Positions 1 through 8,008 of a stretch of 64,000 bases of DNA are shown here, piece after piece. The translations under genes were made by a program, and so were the position numbers. Below the pieces are notes generated by a model that did no database searches, was not told the origin of the DNA, and saw only the letters and a program-made list of their open reading frames with translations. Position 1 is the stretch's first letter. Every line of letters begins with the position of its first letter. The stretch comes from Mycobacterium neglectum (GTDB lineage: Bacteria > Actinomycetota > Actinomycetes > Mycobacteriales > Mycobacteriaceae): the NCBI RefSeq assembly GCF_002591975.1, contig NZ_NVQE01000017.1, positions 1 through 64,000 on the forward strand, read 5' to 3'.

Positions 1-148
1 ACGTCAACCCCATCATTTGGGCCTACCGGGACCCTCGCCGATCCCTCAGGTAGGCACACCGCATGCGCGCATTTTGAGTGAGGCAACGTATACCGGCTTC
101 GCGCGCATAAAAGGCGAGTCAACGCGGACCCGGGTTGTCGGTGGTCGA

Positions 149-1552
149 ATGTATGTTCGAATGATGTTGGCGACTCCGGTGGACGTGGCGATGACCGCCC
201 TGCGCGCCGCCCACGAGTCGCTGGCCGCCTGTGACCTGGAGATGCTCACCCACCGCGAACTGCTGACAGTGCTGGATGAGCTCGAGACCCTGTCGTGTCA
301 GTTGCCCGCCCAGTGGCATCGCGCCCTGGCCCGGTTGCAGGCCCAGACCACCCCCAAAGAGTTGGGCGCCAAGAACTGGAAAGACGTGCTGCGGATCCGG
401 TGGCGCCTCTCAGCGACCGAGGCCAACCGCCGCCTGACCGAAGCTGAGGTGTTGGGGCCGCGGCGCACCCTGACCGGTGAACCACTGGCGCCGGTGCTGG
501 CGGCCACCGCCGCCGCCCAAGGCGCCGGACAGATCAACGCCGAGCATGTCGACAAGATCCGCGACGCGATGGACCGCCTCCCCGGCTGGGTCGACACGGT
601 CACCCGTGAGCAGATCGAGGCGCAGCTGGTCGGCATCGCGGCCGGTGTCGGACCGGCGGAGTTGAAGAAAGTCGCCGACGATGTGCTGTTTCTGCTGGAT
701 CAGGACGGCCCCGCCCCCGATGACACCGAACGCCAGAGGAAACGCGGTCTGCACTGCGGCCCCCAACAACGCGACGGCATGGTGCCCATCCGGGGCTACC
801 TCACCCCCGAAGCGTGGGCGATCTGGGAAGCCATCTTCGCCAAAACCGCCGCACCCGGGATGTGTAACCCCGACGACGAAAACCCGTGCGTCAGCGGCAC
901 ACCGTCACAGGAACAGATCGACACCGATCACCGCACCCCCGACCAACGCCAACACGACGCTTTCTTGGCGGTCGGGCGCAATGCGCTGGAATCCGGGCAG
1001 TTGGGTCAACACAACGGGTTGCCGACCTCGATCATCATCCGCACCACCCTGCAAGACCTCGAATCCCGCGCCGGGGTCGGCACCACCGGCGGGGGCACCA
1101 CGATGCCCATCACCGACGTCATCCGCCTCGCCGGCCACGCCCACCACTGGCTCGCGGTCTTCGACAAAGCCACCGGACAAGCCCTGGACCTGTTCCGCAC
1201 CCGACGCACGGCTTCGCCGGCGCAGCGGATCATGCTGATCGCGCGCGACGGCGGCTGCACCAAACCCTGCTGCACAGTCCCGGCCTACGGCGCCCAAGTC
1301 CACCACGCCGCCGCCGATTGGGCCGATGGCGGCAACACCAACGTCAACGACATGACCCTGGCCTGCGGCCCCGACAACCGCCTCGTTGCCAAAGACGGTT
1401 GGACCACCACCATCAACCATCGCGGCGACGTCGAATGGGCCCCACCACCCGACCTCGACACCGGCCAAACCCGCATCAACTACTACCACCGCCCCGAACT
1501 ACTCCTCCGCCCACCAGACCAACCCGACGAAAACCCAGACCGCGGACCATAA
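149..1552 (+). CDS. HNH endonuclease domain protein (DUF222 / 13E12-repeat family)
   Basis: Predicted 467-residue protein. The N-terminal two thirds is the helical DUF222 region typical of mycobacterial 13E12-repeat proteins. The C-terminal domain at about residues 365-415 looks like an HNH nuclease: GGCTKPCC supplies zinc-binding cysteines, followed by VHHAAADWADGG and TLACGPDNRLV. HNH domains cleave DNA in a metal-dependent way, but the cellular role of this family is unknown; many copies occur per mycobacterial genome. The frame stays open upstream to a TTG at 17. I chose the ATG at 149 because family members start close to the DUF222 region, but neither start has a clear ribosome binding site, and ATGs at 161 and 164 are also possible. 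It converges on menE. Confidence 0.75.
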   Translation: MYVRMMLATPVDVAMTALRAAHESLAACDLEMLTHRELLTVLDELETLSCQLPAQWHRALARLQAQTTPKELGAKNWKDVLRIRWRLSATEANRRLTEAEVLGPRRTLTGEPLAPVLAATAAAQGAGQINAEHVDKIRDAMDRLPGWVDTVTREQIEAQLVGIAAGVGPAELKKVADDVLFLLDQDGPAPDDTERQRKRGLHCGPQQRDGMVPIRGYLTPEAWAIWEAIFAKTAAPGMCNPDDENPCVSGTPSQEQIDTDHRTPDQRQHDAFLAVGRNALESGQLGQHNGLPTSIIIRTTLQDLESRAGVGTTGGGTTMPITDVIRLAGHAHHWLAVFDKATGQALDLFRTRRTASPAQRIMLIARDGGCTKPCCTVPAYGAQVHHAAADWADGGNTNVNDMTLACGPDNRLVAKDGWTTTINHRGDVEWAPPPDLDTGQTRINYYHRPELLLRPPDQPDENPDRGP

Positions 1553-1568
1553 GTCGCGAACAGTCGCC

Positions 1569-2660
1569 TCAGCCACCGAAGCGCGCCGCCAGCGCTCGAC
1601 GGTCCACCTTGCCGATACCGCGACGCGGAATCTCGTCCACGACGTGGATCTCCCGCGGTGCCGCGGTGACGTCCAGACTCGCTGCCACGTGGGTGCGGAT
1701 TTCGGCCAGCGTAGGGGCGGCGCGTCCGGGCGTCACCACGACCGCGGCCACGACCCGTTGTCCCAGCCGTTCGTCGTCGACGCCGAACACCACACATTCG
1801 GCCACCGCCCCGTGCGACGCCACCGCTGCCTCCACCAGTTGCGGCAACACGGTCAACCCGCCCGTGCTGATCGCGTCGTCCACTCGGCCCAGCACCGCCA
1901 GCACCCCCGAGTCGTCAACGGCGCCGACATCGTCGGTGCGAAACCACCCGGGCTCGACAAACGGATCGGGTTCGACGGGATTGCGGTAGCCCTTGGCCAG
2001 AGTGGCGCCGCCGAGTACCACCCGTCCGCCGTCGATGCGCATCCGCACTCCGTCGAGCGGCAGCCCGTCATACACACAGCCACCCGCCGTCTCGCTCATC
2101 CCGTACGTTCGGACCACGGGAATGCCCGCAGCGCAGGCGCGTTCGGCGACTCCAGCCGGCATCGGCCCGCCTCCGATCAGCACGGCGTCCATTGACGCCA
2201 ACGCGGCGGAGGCGGCCGGATCGCCCAAGGACTTGTCGAGCTGCGCGGCCACCAACGATACGTAGCGTCGTCCGGACCCGAGGGAGTCGACGGCTGAAAC
2301 CAGCTCCGCCGCAGAGAATCCCGCGGAGATCGCCACCGGGGTGGTTCCCGCGACGACGCTGCGCACCAGCACCTGCAGGCCGGCCACGTGATGCGCGGAC
2401 AGGGCCAGCAGCCACTGACCGGCACCGCCGAGGCGATCGTGGGTCGCCGACGCGCTGGCCGTCAACGCGGCCGCCGTCAGCATGGCGCCCTTCGGCGTTC
2501 CCGTCGTGCCGGACGTGGACACCACGACGGCCACATCGTCATCGATCTCTGCGCCTGCCCGCAATGATGTTGTGATCAGCGAGGTTTCGCGCTCGTCGTC
2601 CATCGGCACCGGCAACACCGTCGTGCGTCCGGCGAGTGCGTCCTCCACCACCGGTAGCAT
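1569..2660 (-). CDS. menE: o-succinylbenzoate--CoA ligase MenE
   Basis: ANL-superfamily adenylating enzyme that activates o-succinylbenzoate to its CoA thioester, the step before MenB in menaquinone synthesis. At 363 residues from the first canonical start it is shorter than FadD proteins, as expected for actinobacterial MenE. The AMP/P-loop motif STSGTTGTPKG lies near residue 50, the TYGMSETAGG motif follows, and the adenylation lysine sits in GIGKVDRRAL at the C terminus. It lies downstream of the DUF3349 gene on the same strand. The frame continues upstream of the ATG for 17 codons (LRPVAVPAG and beyond) to an ATA at 2711, which is preceded by a strong GGAGGAGGG ribosome binding site. The ATG at 2660 has none, so the true start may be non-canonical. 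Confidence 0.92.
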   Translation of the reverse strand: MLPVVEDALAGRTTVLPVPMDDERETSLITTSLRAGAEIDDDVAVVVSTSGTTGTPKGAMLTAAALTASASATHDRLGGAGQWLLALSAHHVAGLQVLVRSVVAGTTPVAISAGFSAAELVSAVDSLGSGRRYVSLVAAQLDKSLGDPAASAALASMDAVLIGGGPMPAGVAERACAAGIPVVRTYGMSETAGGCVYDGLPLDGVRMRIDGGRVVLGGATLAKGYRNPVEPDPFVEPGWFRTDDVGAVDDSGVLAVLGRVDDAISTGGLTVLPQLVEAAVASHGAVAECVVFGVDDERLGQRVVAAVVVTPGRAAPTLAEIRTHVAASLDVTAAPREIHVVDEIPRRGIGKVDRRALAARFGG

Positions 2661-2707
2661 CGAAAGCGCCGCAGCGCCGGCCGGGACGGCGACGGGGCGG
2701 AGGACAG

Positions 2708-3007
2708 CTATGCGCCCTCCTCCGGATCACGCGGGTCGTCCAGCGGCCAGCCCTTTGTGGCCAGCCGTGCCCGCACTCGCTCGACGTCCTCGGGCGTCGG
2801 TAGCTCGTCGGTGATCTGGAGGATCTGCACGCCGATATCGGCACTGTCGAACTCACCGAGATCCTTCAGCTCCTTGGTGACGGCCTTCACCTCGTCATCG
2901 GAAAGGCGGCGCTTGAGAAGCGCGAAGAGCGGCACTCGATCAGGACCGGGCACGCCCTCCGGGTAGCCGGCGGTGATCCACGCGACGATCTTGGCCAGAA
3001 AGGTCAC
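2708..3007 (-). CDS. DUF3349 family protein
   Basis: 99-residue cytosolic protein of the actinobacterial DUF3349 family (Rv0543c-like). Recognisable features are AGYPEGVP near the N terminus, the LFALLKRRLSDDEV helix and the C-terminal RLATKGWPLDD. Its biochemical role is not known to me. The GTG start at 3007 follows a good ribosome binding site (GGAGGG). The stop lies inside the start region of menE, so the two are probably co-transcribed. A second, divergent member of the family lies at 4785-5087, on the other side of pitA. Confidence 0.85.
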   Translation of the reverse strand: MTFLAKIVAWITAGYPEGVPGPDRVPLFALLKRRLSDDEVKAVTKELKDLGEFDSADIGVQILQITDELPTPEDVERVRARLATKGWPLDDPRDPEEGA

Positions 3008-3220
3008 TGTCCCTCCGAAATGTCGCGTGTGGTCGATGAGTTTCCGATGCTAATCCGCTTCGGGGACGGTGCGATGACCGCGCTGGGCATCCGTTTACCC
3101 CCGCCAAGTCGAACAATGCGTGAACACCTGGCCAGGTCAGATGAAGTGCCTGATCGACACGCCATTTTGAAGGTGCGTTTGGTTAGGCAAATGGCATCCC
3201 CGGGCCGCAGAATTAGCGCC

Positions 3221-4468
3221 GTGAGCGCAGAGCTGATCATCCTGGTGCTGTTGATCGCAACGGCACTGGCATTCGACTTCACGAATGGGTTCCACGACAC
3301 CGGCAATGCGATGGCGACCTCGATCGCCACCGGCGCACTCAAGCCCAAGACCGCGGTGCTCCTGGCCGGTGTCCTGAACCTCGTCGGGGCGTTCCTCTCG
3401 GTCGAGGTCGCGGTCACCGTGACCACCTCGGTGCTGAACGTCCAGGACAGTAAGACCGGCGCGATGCTGCCGGGTATCGACGCGTCGACGGGGCTGACGA
3501 TCATCTTCGCCGGCCTGATCGGCGGCATCCTCTGGAATCTGCTCACCTGGCTGTTCGGTATCCCCTCCAGTTCCTCGCATGCCCTGTTCGGCGGTCTGAT
3601 CGGCGCGGGCCTCGCGGCGCTGGGTCTGGCGGGTGTCAACTGGTCCGGGGTCACCGGCAAGGTGCTGATCCCGGCCATCGCCGCACCGGTCATCGCGTGC
3701 CTCGTGGCCGCGGGTGGCACGTGGCTGGTGTACCGGATCACCCGCCGGATCGCGGAGAGCCGGCGTCGGGAAGGCTTCCGCTGGGGACAGATCGCCACCG
3801 CTTCACTGGTCGCGCTGTCGCACGGAACCAACGATGCCCAGAAGACGATGGGTGTCATCGCCCTCGCACTCATCACGACCGGCCACCTGACGGGCGACGT
3901 CAAGGAGAACGGGCTGCCGTTCTGGATCATCTTCAGCTGCGCGGTCGCCATCGGTCTCGGTACCTACCTCGGTGGCTGGCGGGTGATCCGCACCCTGGGC
4001 AAAGGGCTCGTCGAGATCGATTCGCCGCAGGGTTTCGCCGCCGAAGCATCCTCGGCCGCAATCATTTTGAGCTCAAGCGCCGCGGGCATGGCGCTGTCGA
4101 CCACCCATGTCGCCACGGGATCGATCCTGGGCAGCGGCGTCGGAAGGCCGGGTGCCCAGGTGCGGTGGGCCGTGGCGGGCCGGATGGCCGTCGCATGGCT
4201 GATCACCCTGCCCGCCGCCGGCCTCGTCGGCGCCCTCTCGTATTGGCTGTCGGACGCGGTCAAGTCGCTGACCCACTCGGCGCTGGCAGGCGACGGCGTG
4301 ATCTTCCTCGTGTTGGTGGGTCTGTCCTTCTATATGTGGTGGCGCGCCAAGCAGCAGAAAGTGGACAGCAGCAACGTCAACGCCGATTGGGACAGCTCCA
4401 CGAATTCCGTCGTGCCTTCGGATGTCCGTGGAGCCGCCAAGGAATTCACGCCAACCGCCTCGGTCTAA
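3221..4468 (+). CDS. pitA: low-affinity inorganic phosphate transporter PitA
   Basis: 415-residue polytopic membrane protein of the PiT family (phosphate/cation symporter). The family signature FDFTNGFHDTGNAMATSIATGA is near the N terminus and is repeated in the second half as LSHGTNDAQKTMGVIA, the duplicated PiT half. Hydrophobic segments occur throughout and a basic loop (RRIAESRRREG) lies mid-protein. The frame is open from 3020, but the GTG at 3221 gives the usual start and has CAGAAT seven nt upstream, a possible leaderless -10. It leads a three-gene unit with a two-helix membrane protein and a DUF3349 protein, which suggests those two assist phosphate uptake. Confidence 0.93.
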   Translation: MSAELIILVLLIATALAFDFTNGFHDTGNAMATSIATGALKPKTAVLLAGVLNLVGAFLSVEVAVTVTTSVLNVQDSKTGAMLPGIDASTGLTIIFAGLIGGILWNLLTWLFGIPSSSSHALFGGLIGAGLAALGLAGVNWSGVTGKVLIPAIAAPVIACLVAAGGTWLVYRITRRIAESRRREGFRWGQIATASLVALSHGTNDAQKTMGVIALALITTGHLTGDVKENGLPFWIIFSCAVAIGLGTYLGGWRVIRTLGKGLVEIDSPQGFAAEASSAAIILSSSAAGMALSTTHVATGSILGSGVGRPGAQVRWAVAGRMAVAWLITLPAAGLVGALSYWLSDAVKSLTHSALAGDGVIFLVLVGLSFYMWWRAKQQKVDSSNVNADWDSSTNSVVPSDVRGAAKEFTPTASV

Positions 4469-4488
4469 CGGAGAAGCAAGGAACGTTG

Positions 4489-4773
4489 ATGACGTATTTC
4501 GAAAACATCTTCAAGGTGCTCGCCGTGGGACTGCTCCTCGGCGCGGGCCTGCCCGCGGTGTTCGCGGCCGGGCTGGTGGCCTACTCCAACGGAGCTGGCG
4601 GCCAGAATGCCGACGGCACCACCGTCGCCCCCAACCCGATGGTGAAGTACCTCGGCATCGCACTGTTCGTGTTCGTCGGCTGGGTGATCCTGACCGCAGT
4701 CCTCTGGATCACCAGGGGAACGATCATCCACCACACCGGTATTGACCTCTTCCCCTTCATGCCCAAGAAATGA
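4489..4773 (+). CDS. small membrane protein downstream of pitA (Rv0544c-like)
   Basis: 94-residue protein with two hydrophobic segments, at about residues 8-30 and 54-78, separated by a short polar stretch (SNGAGGQNADGT). The ATG at 4489 has an AAGGA ribosome binding site. It sits 20 nt after pitA and its stop overlaps the ATG at 4770 in front of the next gene. I recall the same linkage to pitA in M. tuberculosis. Its function is unknown; an accessory role for PitA is an inference from context. Confidence 0.85.
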   Translation: MTYFENIFKVLAVGLLLGAGLPAVFAAGLVAYSNGAGGQNADGTTVAPNPMVKYLGIALFVFVGWVILTAVLWITRGTIIHHTGIDLFPFMPKK

Positions 4774-4784
4774 GCGCAGGCGCT

Positions 4785-5087
4785 ATGGCAATGAACCAGA
4801 CCGTTCTGGACAATGTGCTCGGCTGGCTGCACAAGGGCTATCCCGAGGGTGTGCCGCCGACAGACTATTTCGCGCTGCTCGCCCTGCTGAAGCGCTCGCT
4901 GACCGAGGAAGAAGTCATCCGGGCCGCCCAGGTGATCCTGAAGAAGTCCGATTCCGACACCGTGACCGAGGACGAGATCCGCACCGCGGTGCAGGCCGTC
5001 ATCGACAAGGAGCCCAACCCCGAAGAGGTCCATCAGGTCGCCGCACGGCTGGCCTCGGTGGGCTGGCCGCTGGCGGCGGCCCGCTGA
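4785..5087 (+). CDS. DUF3349 family protein, second copy
   Basis: 100-residue paralogue of the gene at 2708-3007. It shares the KGYPEGVP motif, the FALLALLKRSLTEEEV helix and the ending RLASVGWPLA. Possible starts are the ATGs at 4770 (overlapping the previous stop), 4785 and 4791; 4785 is a compromise. It is the last gene of the pitA transcript and converges with the VOC gene, the two stops being 2 nt apart. Function unknown. Confidence 0.82.
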   Translation: MAMNQTVLDNVLGWLHKGYPEGVPPTDYFALLALLKRSLTEEEVIRAAQVILKKSDSDTVTEDEIRTAVQAVIDKEPNPEEVHQVAARLASVGWPLAAAR

Positions 5088-5089
5088 CG

Positions 5090-5461
5090 CTACTGACGGT
5101 TGTCGCGACGCAGCGGATGGGTTTCGGGGACCTGCACGAAGATCAGTAGCGTCCCGTCGGGATCGGTGACGTGCATCTCGTGCAAGCCCCACGGCTCTTG
5201 GCGGGCTTCACGGTCGATGGGCACGCCGCGGCCGGTCAGTTCCTGCTCGGCGGCGTACACGTCGCGAACCTGAAGCCACATCGTGCCGCCCGCGGTTGGT
5301 GCGCCGTGGCCGGCGATTTCGATCAGTGACTGGCCGGCGTAGAACACCGTGCCCGCACCGTAGTCGCGCGCGATCGCCAGTCCGATCTCGTCGCGGTAGA
5401 ACGTCAGCGAGCGTTCATAGTCCGCCGGCCGGATGAGCATGCGACTGGCCAGGATCTCCAT
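5090..5461 (-). CDS. VOC/glyoxalase-fold protein (Rv0546c-like)
   Basis: 123-residue single-domain vicinal-oxygen-chelate protein. The pattern of DYERSLTFYRDEIGL, GGTMWLQVRDV and HEMHVTDPDGTLLIF fits the two paired beta-alpha-beta-beta-beta modules of this fold. Members include glyoxalase I, dioxygenases and antibiotic-binding proteins, so no substrate can be assigned. It is the last gene of a leftward run that starts with the SDR at 7925. Confidence 0.8.
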   Translation of the reverse strand: MEILASRMLIRPADYERSLTFYRDEIGLAIARDYGAGTVFYAGQSLIEIAGHGAPTAGGTMWLQVRDVYAAEQELTGRGVPIDREARQEPWGLHEMHVTDPDGTLLIFVQVPETHPLRRDNRQ

Positions 5462-5484
5462 ATGGACGTGTCTATCACGCGCGC

Positions 5485-7038
5485 TCAGCCGATTCGACGG
5501 TCGACGCCCGCCCAGTACGGTTCACGAAGCGCTCGTTTGAGGAGCTTGCCGCTCGGGTTGCGGGGCAACACCTTGGCGAAGTCAACGGATTTGGGCAGCT
5601 TGAAACCGGCGAGGCGCTCGCGTGCGTAGGCGATCAGTTCGGCCTCGGTCGGTGCGGCCCCCGCGGCAGGCACGACAACGGCCTTCACCGCCTCACCCCA
5701 CCTCTCGTCGGGAATCCCGATGATCGCCACATCGTCGACGGCGGGATGGGTCATCAACACGTTCTCGACCTCGGTGGGGTACACATTCTCGCCGCCGGAG
5801 ACGATCATGTCCTTCTTCCGGTCGTGCAGGTAGACGAAGCCGTCGTGGTCGACGTAGCCGGCGTCCCCGGTCTTCAGCCAGCCCTCGTCGGTGACGGTCG
5901 CGGCGGTGGCGTCGGGGTTGTTCCAGTAGCCGCGCATGTTCTGCGCCGACCGCGTCCACACCTCACCCACCGTGCCGACCGGCACTTCGCGGCCGTCGTC
6001 GTCGACGATGCGCAGTTCGACCCATGGATAGGGCTTGCCGCAGGATCGCAGGAGGTCCGGTCGCCCGACCGGGTCGTGCTCGTCGAGTTGCGTTACGGAG
6101 CCGGTGGTTTCGGTCAGCCCGTACACCTGGAGGAACTCACATCCGAAGCGTTCAAGACCCTTCACCAGCACATCGTCGGTGATCGGTGAGGCGCCGTAGA
6201 CGATGGCCCGCACGCTCGAGAAGTCCGCGGCCTCGACACCCGGAGCGCCAAGCAGCATCTGGATCACCGCGGGCACCAGCAGCAGGTTGGTGACCCGATG
6301 TCGGACAACGGAATCCAGGATCGCCACCGGGTCGACGTCGCGCAGCACCACGGTGGTGGCACCTTCGTAGAGTCCGACCAGCACCCACCCCGAACCGGCC
6401 ATATGGAACATCGGCATCACTGCGAGGCTGACGCTGTCGGCGCTGAACCGCCACTGGTGTGCGATACCGCTGGACTTGCAGAGGTAGTTGCCGTTGGTCA
6501 GCATGACGCCCTTGGGCAACCCAGTGGTGCCCGATGTGTACATCAGGAAGGCGATATCGTCGGAACCCGTTGTGACACCAGGGTCTTCATCGGGATGACC
6601 GGCCAGCCAGTCCTCGAAGTCCTGCCAGCGGTCGTGCGCTCCGATCGCCACGATGGCGCGCACCGTCGTGAATCGGTCCTCGATCGTTTCGAGATGGCCG
6701 AAGAACTCCGATCCCACGACGACGATGTGAGCCTGCGAATCCTCGATGACGTGCAGCATCTCCGGTGGCGCGAGCCGCCAGTTCACCGGCACGCCAATGG
6801 CCCCCAGCTTGGCGAGACCGCAGACCACTTCGAAGAACTCAGCGCCGTTCTTCTCGACGAAGGCGACGCGATCGCCGAAGCCGACACCCGACGCGCGGAA
6901 CGCCTGGGCGGCTCGGCTGGACCGCGCGTCGAGCTCCGCGAAAGAGATCGTCCTTTCGCCGACGACGAGCGCCGCGGCGTCGGGCCGAACCCGCGCCTGG
7001 ACGCGCACGATATCGGCGATGGTTGAGATCTCGGGCAC
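5485..7038 (-). CDS. fatty-acid--CoA ligase (FadD family)
   Basis: 517-residue ANL-superfamily acyl-CoA synthetase. Motifs seen are MYTSGTTGLPKGVM (AMP binding), QVYGLTETTG, the TGDAGYVDHDG hinge region and the C-terminal NPSGKLLKR lysine motif. It activates a carboxylic acid to acyl-CoA; the substrate is not predictable. The GTG at 7038 begins 2 nt after the stop of the upstream SDR gene, which fixes the start and implies co-transcription. I do not recall this gene at this place in M. tuberculosis, where the SDR (Rv0547c) and glyoxalase (Rv0546c) are adjacent, so it looks inserted. Confidence 0.88.
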   Translation of the reverse strand: MPEISTIADIVRVQARVRPDAAALVVGERTISFAELDARSSRAAQAFRASGVGFGDRVAFVEKNGAEFFEVVCGLAKLGAIGVPVNWRLAPPEMLHVIEDSQAHIVVVGSEFFGHLETIEDRFTTVRAIVAIGAHDRWQDFEDWLAGHPDEDPGVTTGSDDIAFLMYTSGTTGLPKGVMLTNGNYLCKSSGIAHQWRFSADSVSLAVMPMFHMAGSGWVLVGLYEGATTVVLRDVDPVAILDSVVRHRVTNLLLVPAVIQMLLGAPGVEAADFSSVRAIVYGASPITDDVLVKGLERFGCEFLQVYGLTETTGSVTQLDEHDPVGRPDLLRSCGKPYPWVELRIVDDDGREVPVGTVGEVWTRSAQNMRGYWNNPDATAATVTDEGWLKTGDAGYVDHDGFVYLHDRKKDMIVSGGENVYPTEVENVLMTHPAVDDVAIIGIPDERWGEAVKAVVVPAAGAAPTEAELIAYARERLAGFKLPKSVDFAKVLPRNPSGKLLKRALREPYWAGVDRRIG

Positions 7039-7040
7039 GG

Positions 7041-7925
7041 TCAGCTGCTGGGTTGAACGCGTTGCCGTTTCATCAGCGTGTTCACCACACCGGGTGCGAC
7101 GCTGTTCACCGCTTGGGCGGTGACGGCCATCCGCGGTGCGATACGTATCGGGCGCACGCGCGCCGCCGTGATCATCCAATCGGCGGCCTCGTCGGCGCTC
7201 AATCCGGGCAGGCCGTCGTAGGCCCGGGTGGGGGCGATCATCGGCGTAAGGACCAGCGGGTAGAACAGCGTCGTCGAATGGACCCCGTCGTCGCCCCATT
7301 CGGTCTCGATGATCCGGCTGACGGAGGTGAGCGCCGCCTTCGACGCGTTGTAGACCGAGAACAACGGCGACGATTCGTTCAGCACGCCCCATGTCGACAC
7401 GTTGATGATGTGCCCGTCGCCGCGCTCACGCATGCCCGGCGCCAGGCCCCGGATGAGTCGCAGCGGTGAATAGTAGTTCAGCGCCATGGTGCGCTCGACG
7501 TCGTGCCATCGGTCCAGGGAGTCCGCCAGTGGTCTGCGGATCGAGCGTCCGGCGTTGTTGATCAGGATGTCGATGCCGCCGAGGTCGCGTTCGAGCTTGG
7601 CGCACAGCTCGTCGACGGCGTCCAGATCGGACAGGTCGCAGGCGTGGGCCACGGCCGATCCGCCGGTGGCGGTGATCCGGTCGACCAATTCGTCCAGGAG
7701 TTCCTGGCGGCGGGCGGCGACGACGACGGTGGCACCGCGGCGGGCGAACTTCGCAGCGGCGGCCTCGCCGATCCCCGACGAAGCCCCGGTCAGCAGGATC
7801 CGCTTGCCGTCGAGGTCGACCTCGTCGCGGTCGGGGCGGTGCAGCATCAGTTGCGGGTCGAGCGGCGGTCGCATGCCGGCCAGCAGCACCTGTTCGGAGA
7901 GCCAGCGCAGCGGATTCTTACTCAC
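7041..7925 (-). CDS. short-chain dehydrogenase/reductase (Rv0547c-like)
   Basis: 294-residue Rossmann-fold oxidoreductase. It shows the NAD(P)-binding TGASSGIGEAAA motif, the NNAGRS motif, and an active-site serine plus YNASK (Tyr-x-x-x-Lys). The longer N terminus before the Rossmann fold (NPLRWLSEQVLLAG) matches the Rv0547c type. The GTG at 7925 was chosen because homologues begin at this NPLRWL segment; the frame is open further to 7982. It heads the transcript that includes the acyl-CoA ligase, so the pair may oxidise and activate a lipid substrate (inference). Confidence 0.87.
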   Translation of the reverse strand: MSKNPLRWLSEQVLLAGMRPPLDPQLMLHRPDRDEVDLDGKRILLTGASSGIGEAAAAKFARRGATVVVAARRQELLDELVDRITATGGSAVAHACDLSDLDAVDELCAKLERDLGGIDILINNAGRSIRRPLADSLDRWHDVERTMALNYYSPLRLIRGLAPGMRERGDGHIINVSTWGVLNESSPLFSVYNASKAALTSVSRIIETEWGDDGVHSTTLFYPLVLTPMIAPTRAYDGLPGLSADEAADWMITAARVRPIRIAPRMAVTAQAVNSVAPGVVNTLMKRQRVQPSS

Positions 7926-7951
7926 AGCAGGCGAGTCTAGGTGGCGCCCAA

Positions 7952-8008
7952 TTGCGGTTTGTGGAGTCTTAACCGCGCTCACCGCGGCCGCGGCTCCACA
8001 AATCGCAA
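7952..8008 (-). terminator. large inverted repeat directly after menB
   Basis: 15-nt arms (7952-7966 and 7994-8008, TTGCGGTTTGTGGAG and its near-complement) pair with one G-T wobble around a GC-rich centre. The repeat begins one base past the menB stop codon on the minus strand. No clear T tract follows, as is common for mycobacterial terminators. It could also be a processing or protein-binding site. Confidence 0.5.

Noticed and set aside
17..148. N-terminal extension of the HNH protein from a TTG codon at 17
   Set aside because: The extra 44 residues have no family resemblance and no ribosome binding site; later starts fit the DUF222 family better.
3126..3137. 12-bp palindrome ACCTGGCCAGGT upstream of pitA
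   Set aside because: Short, GC-rich and about 84 nt from the start; no partner site and no known motif, so chance is likely.
3004..3951. 315-residue open frame antisense to pitA
   Set aside because: It mirrors the codon structure of pitA on the other strand, a common artefact in high-GC genes, and has no domain or ribosome binding site.
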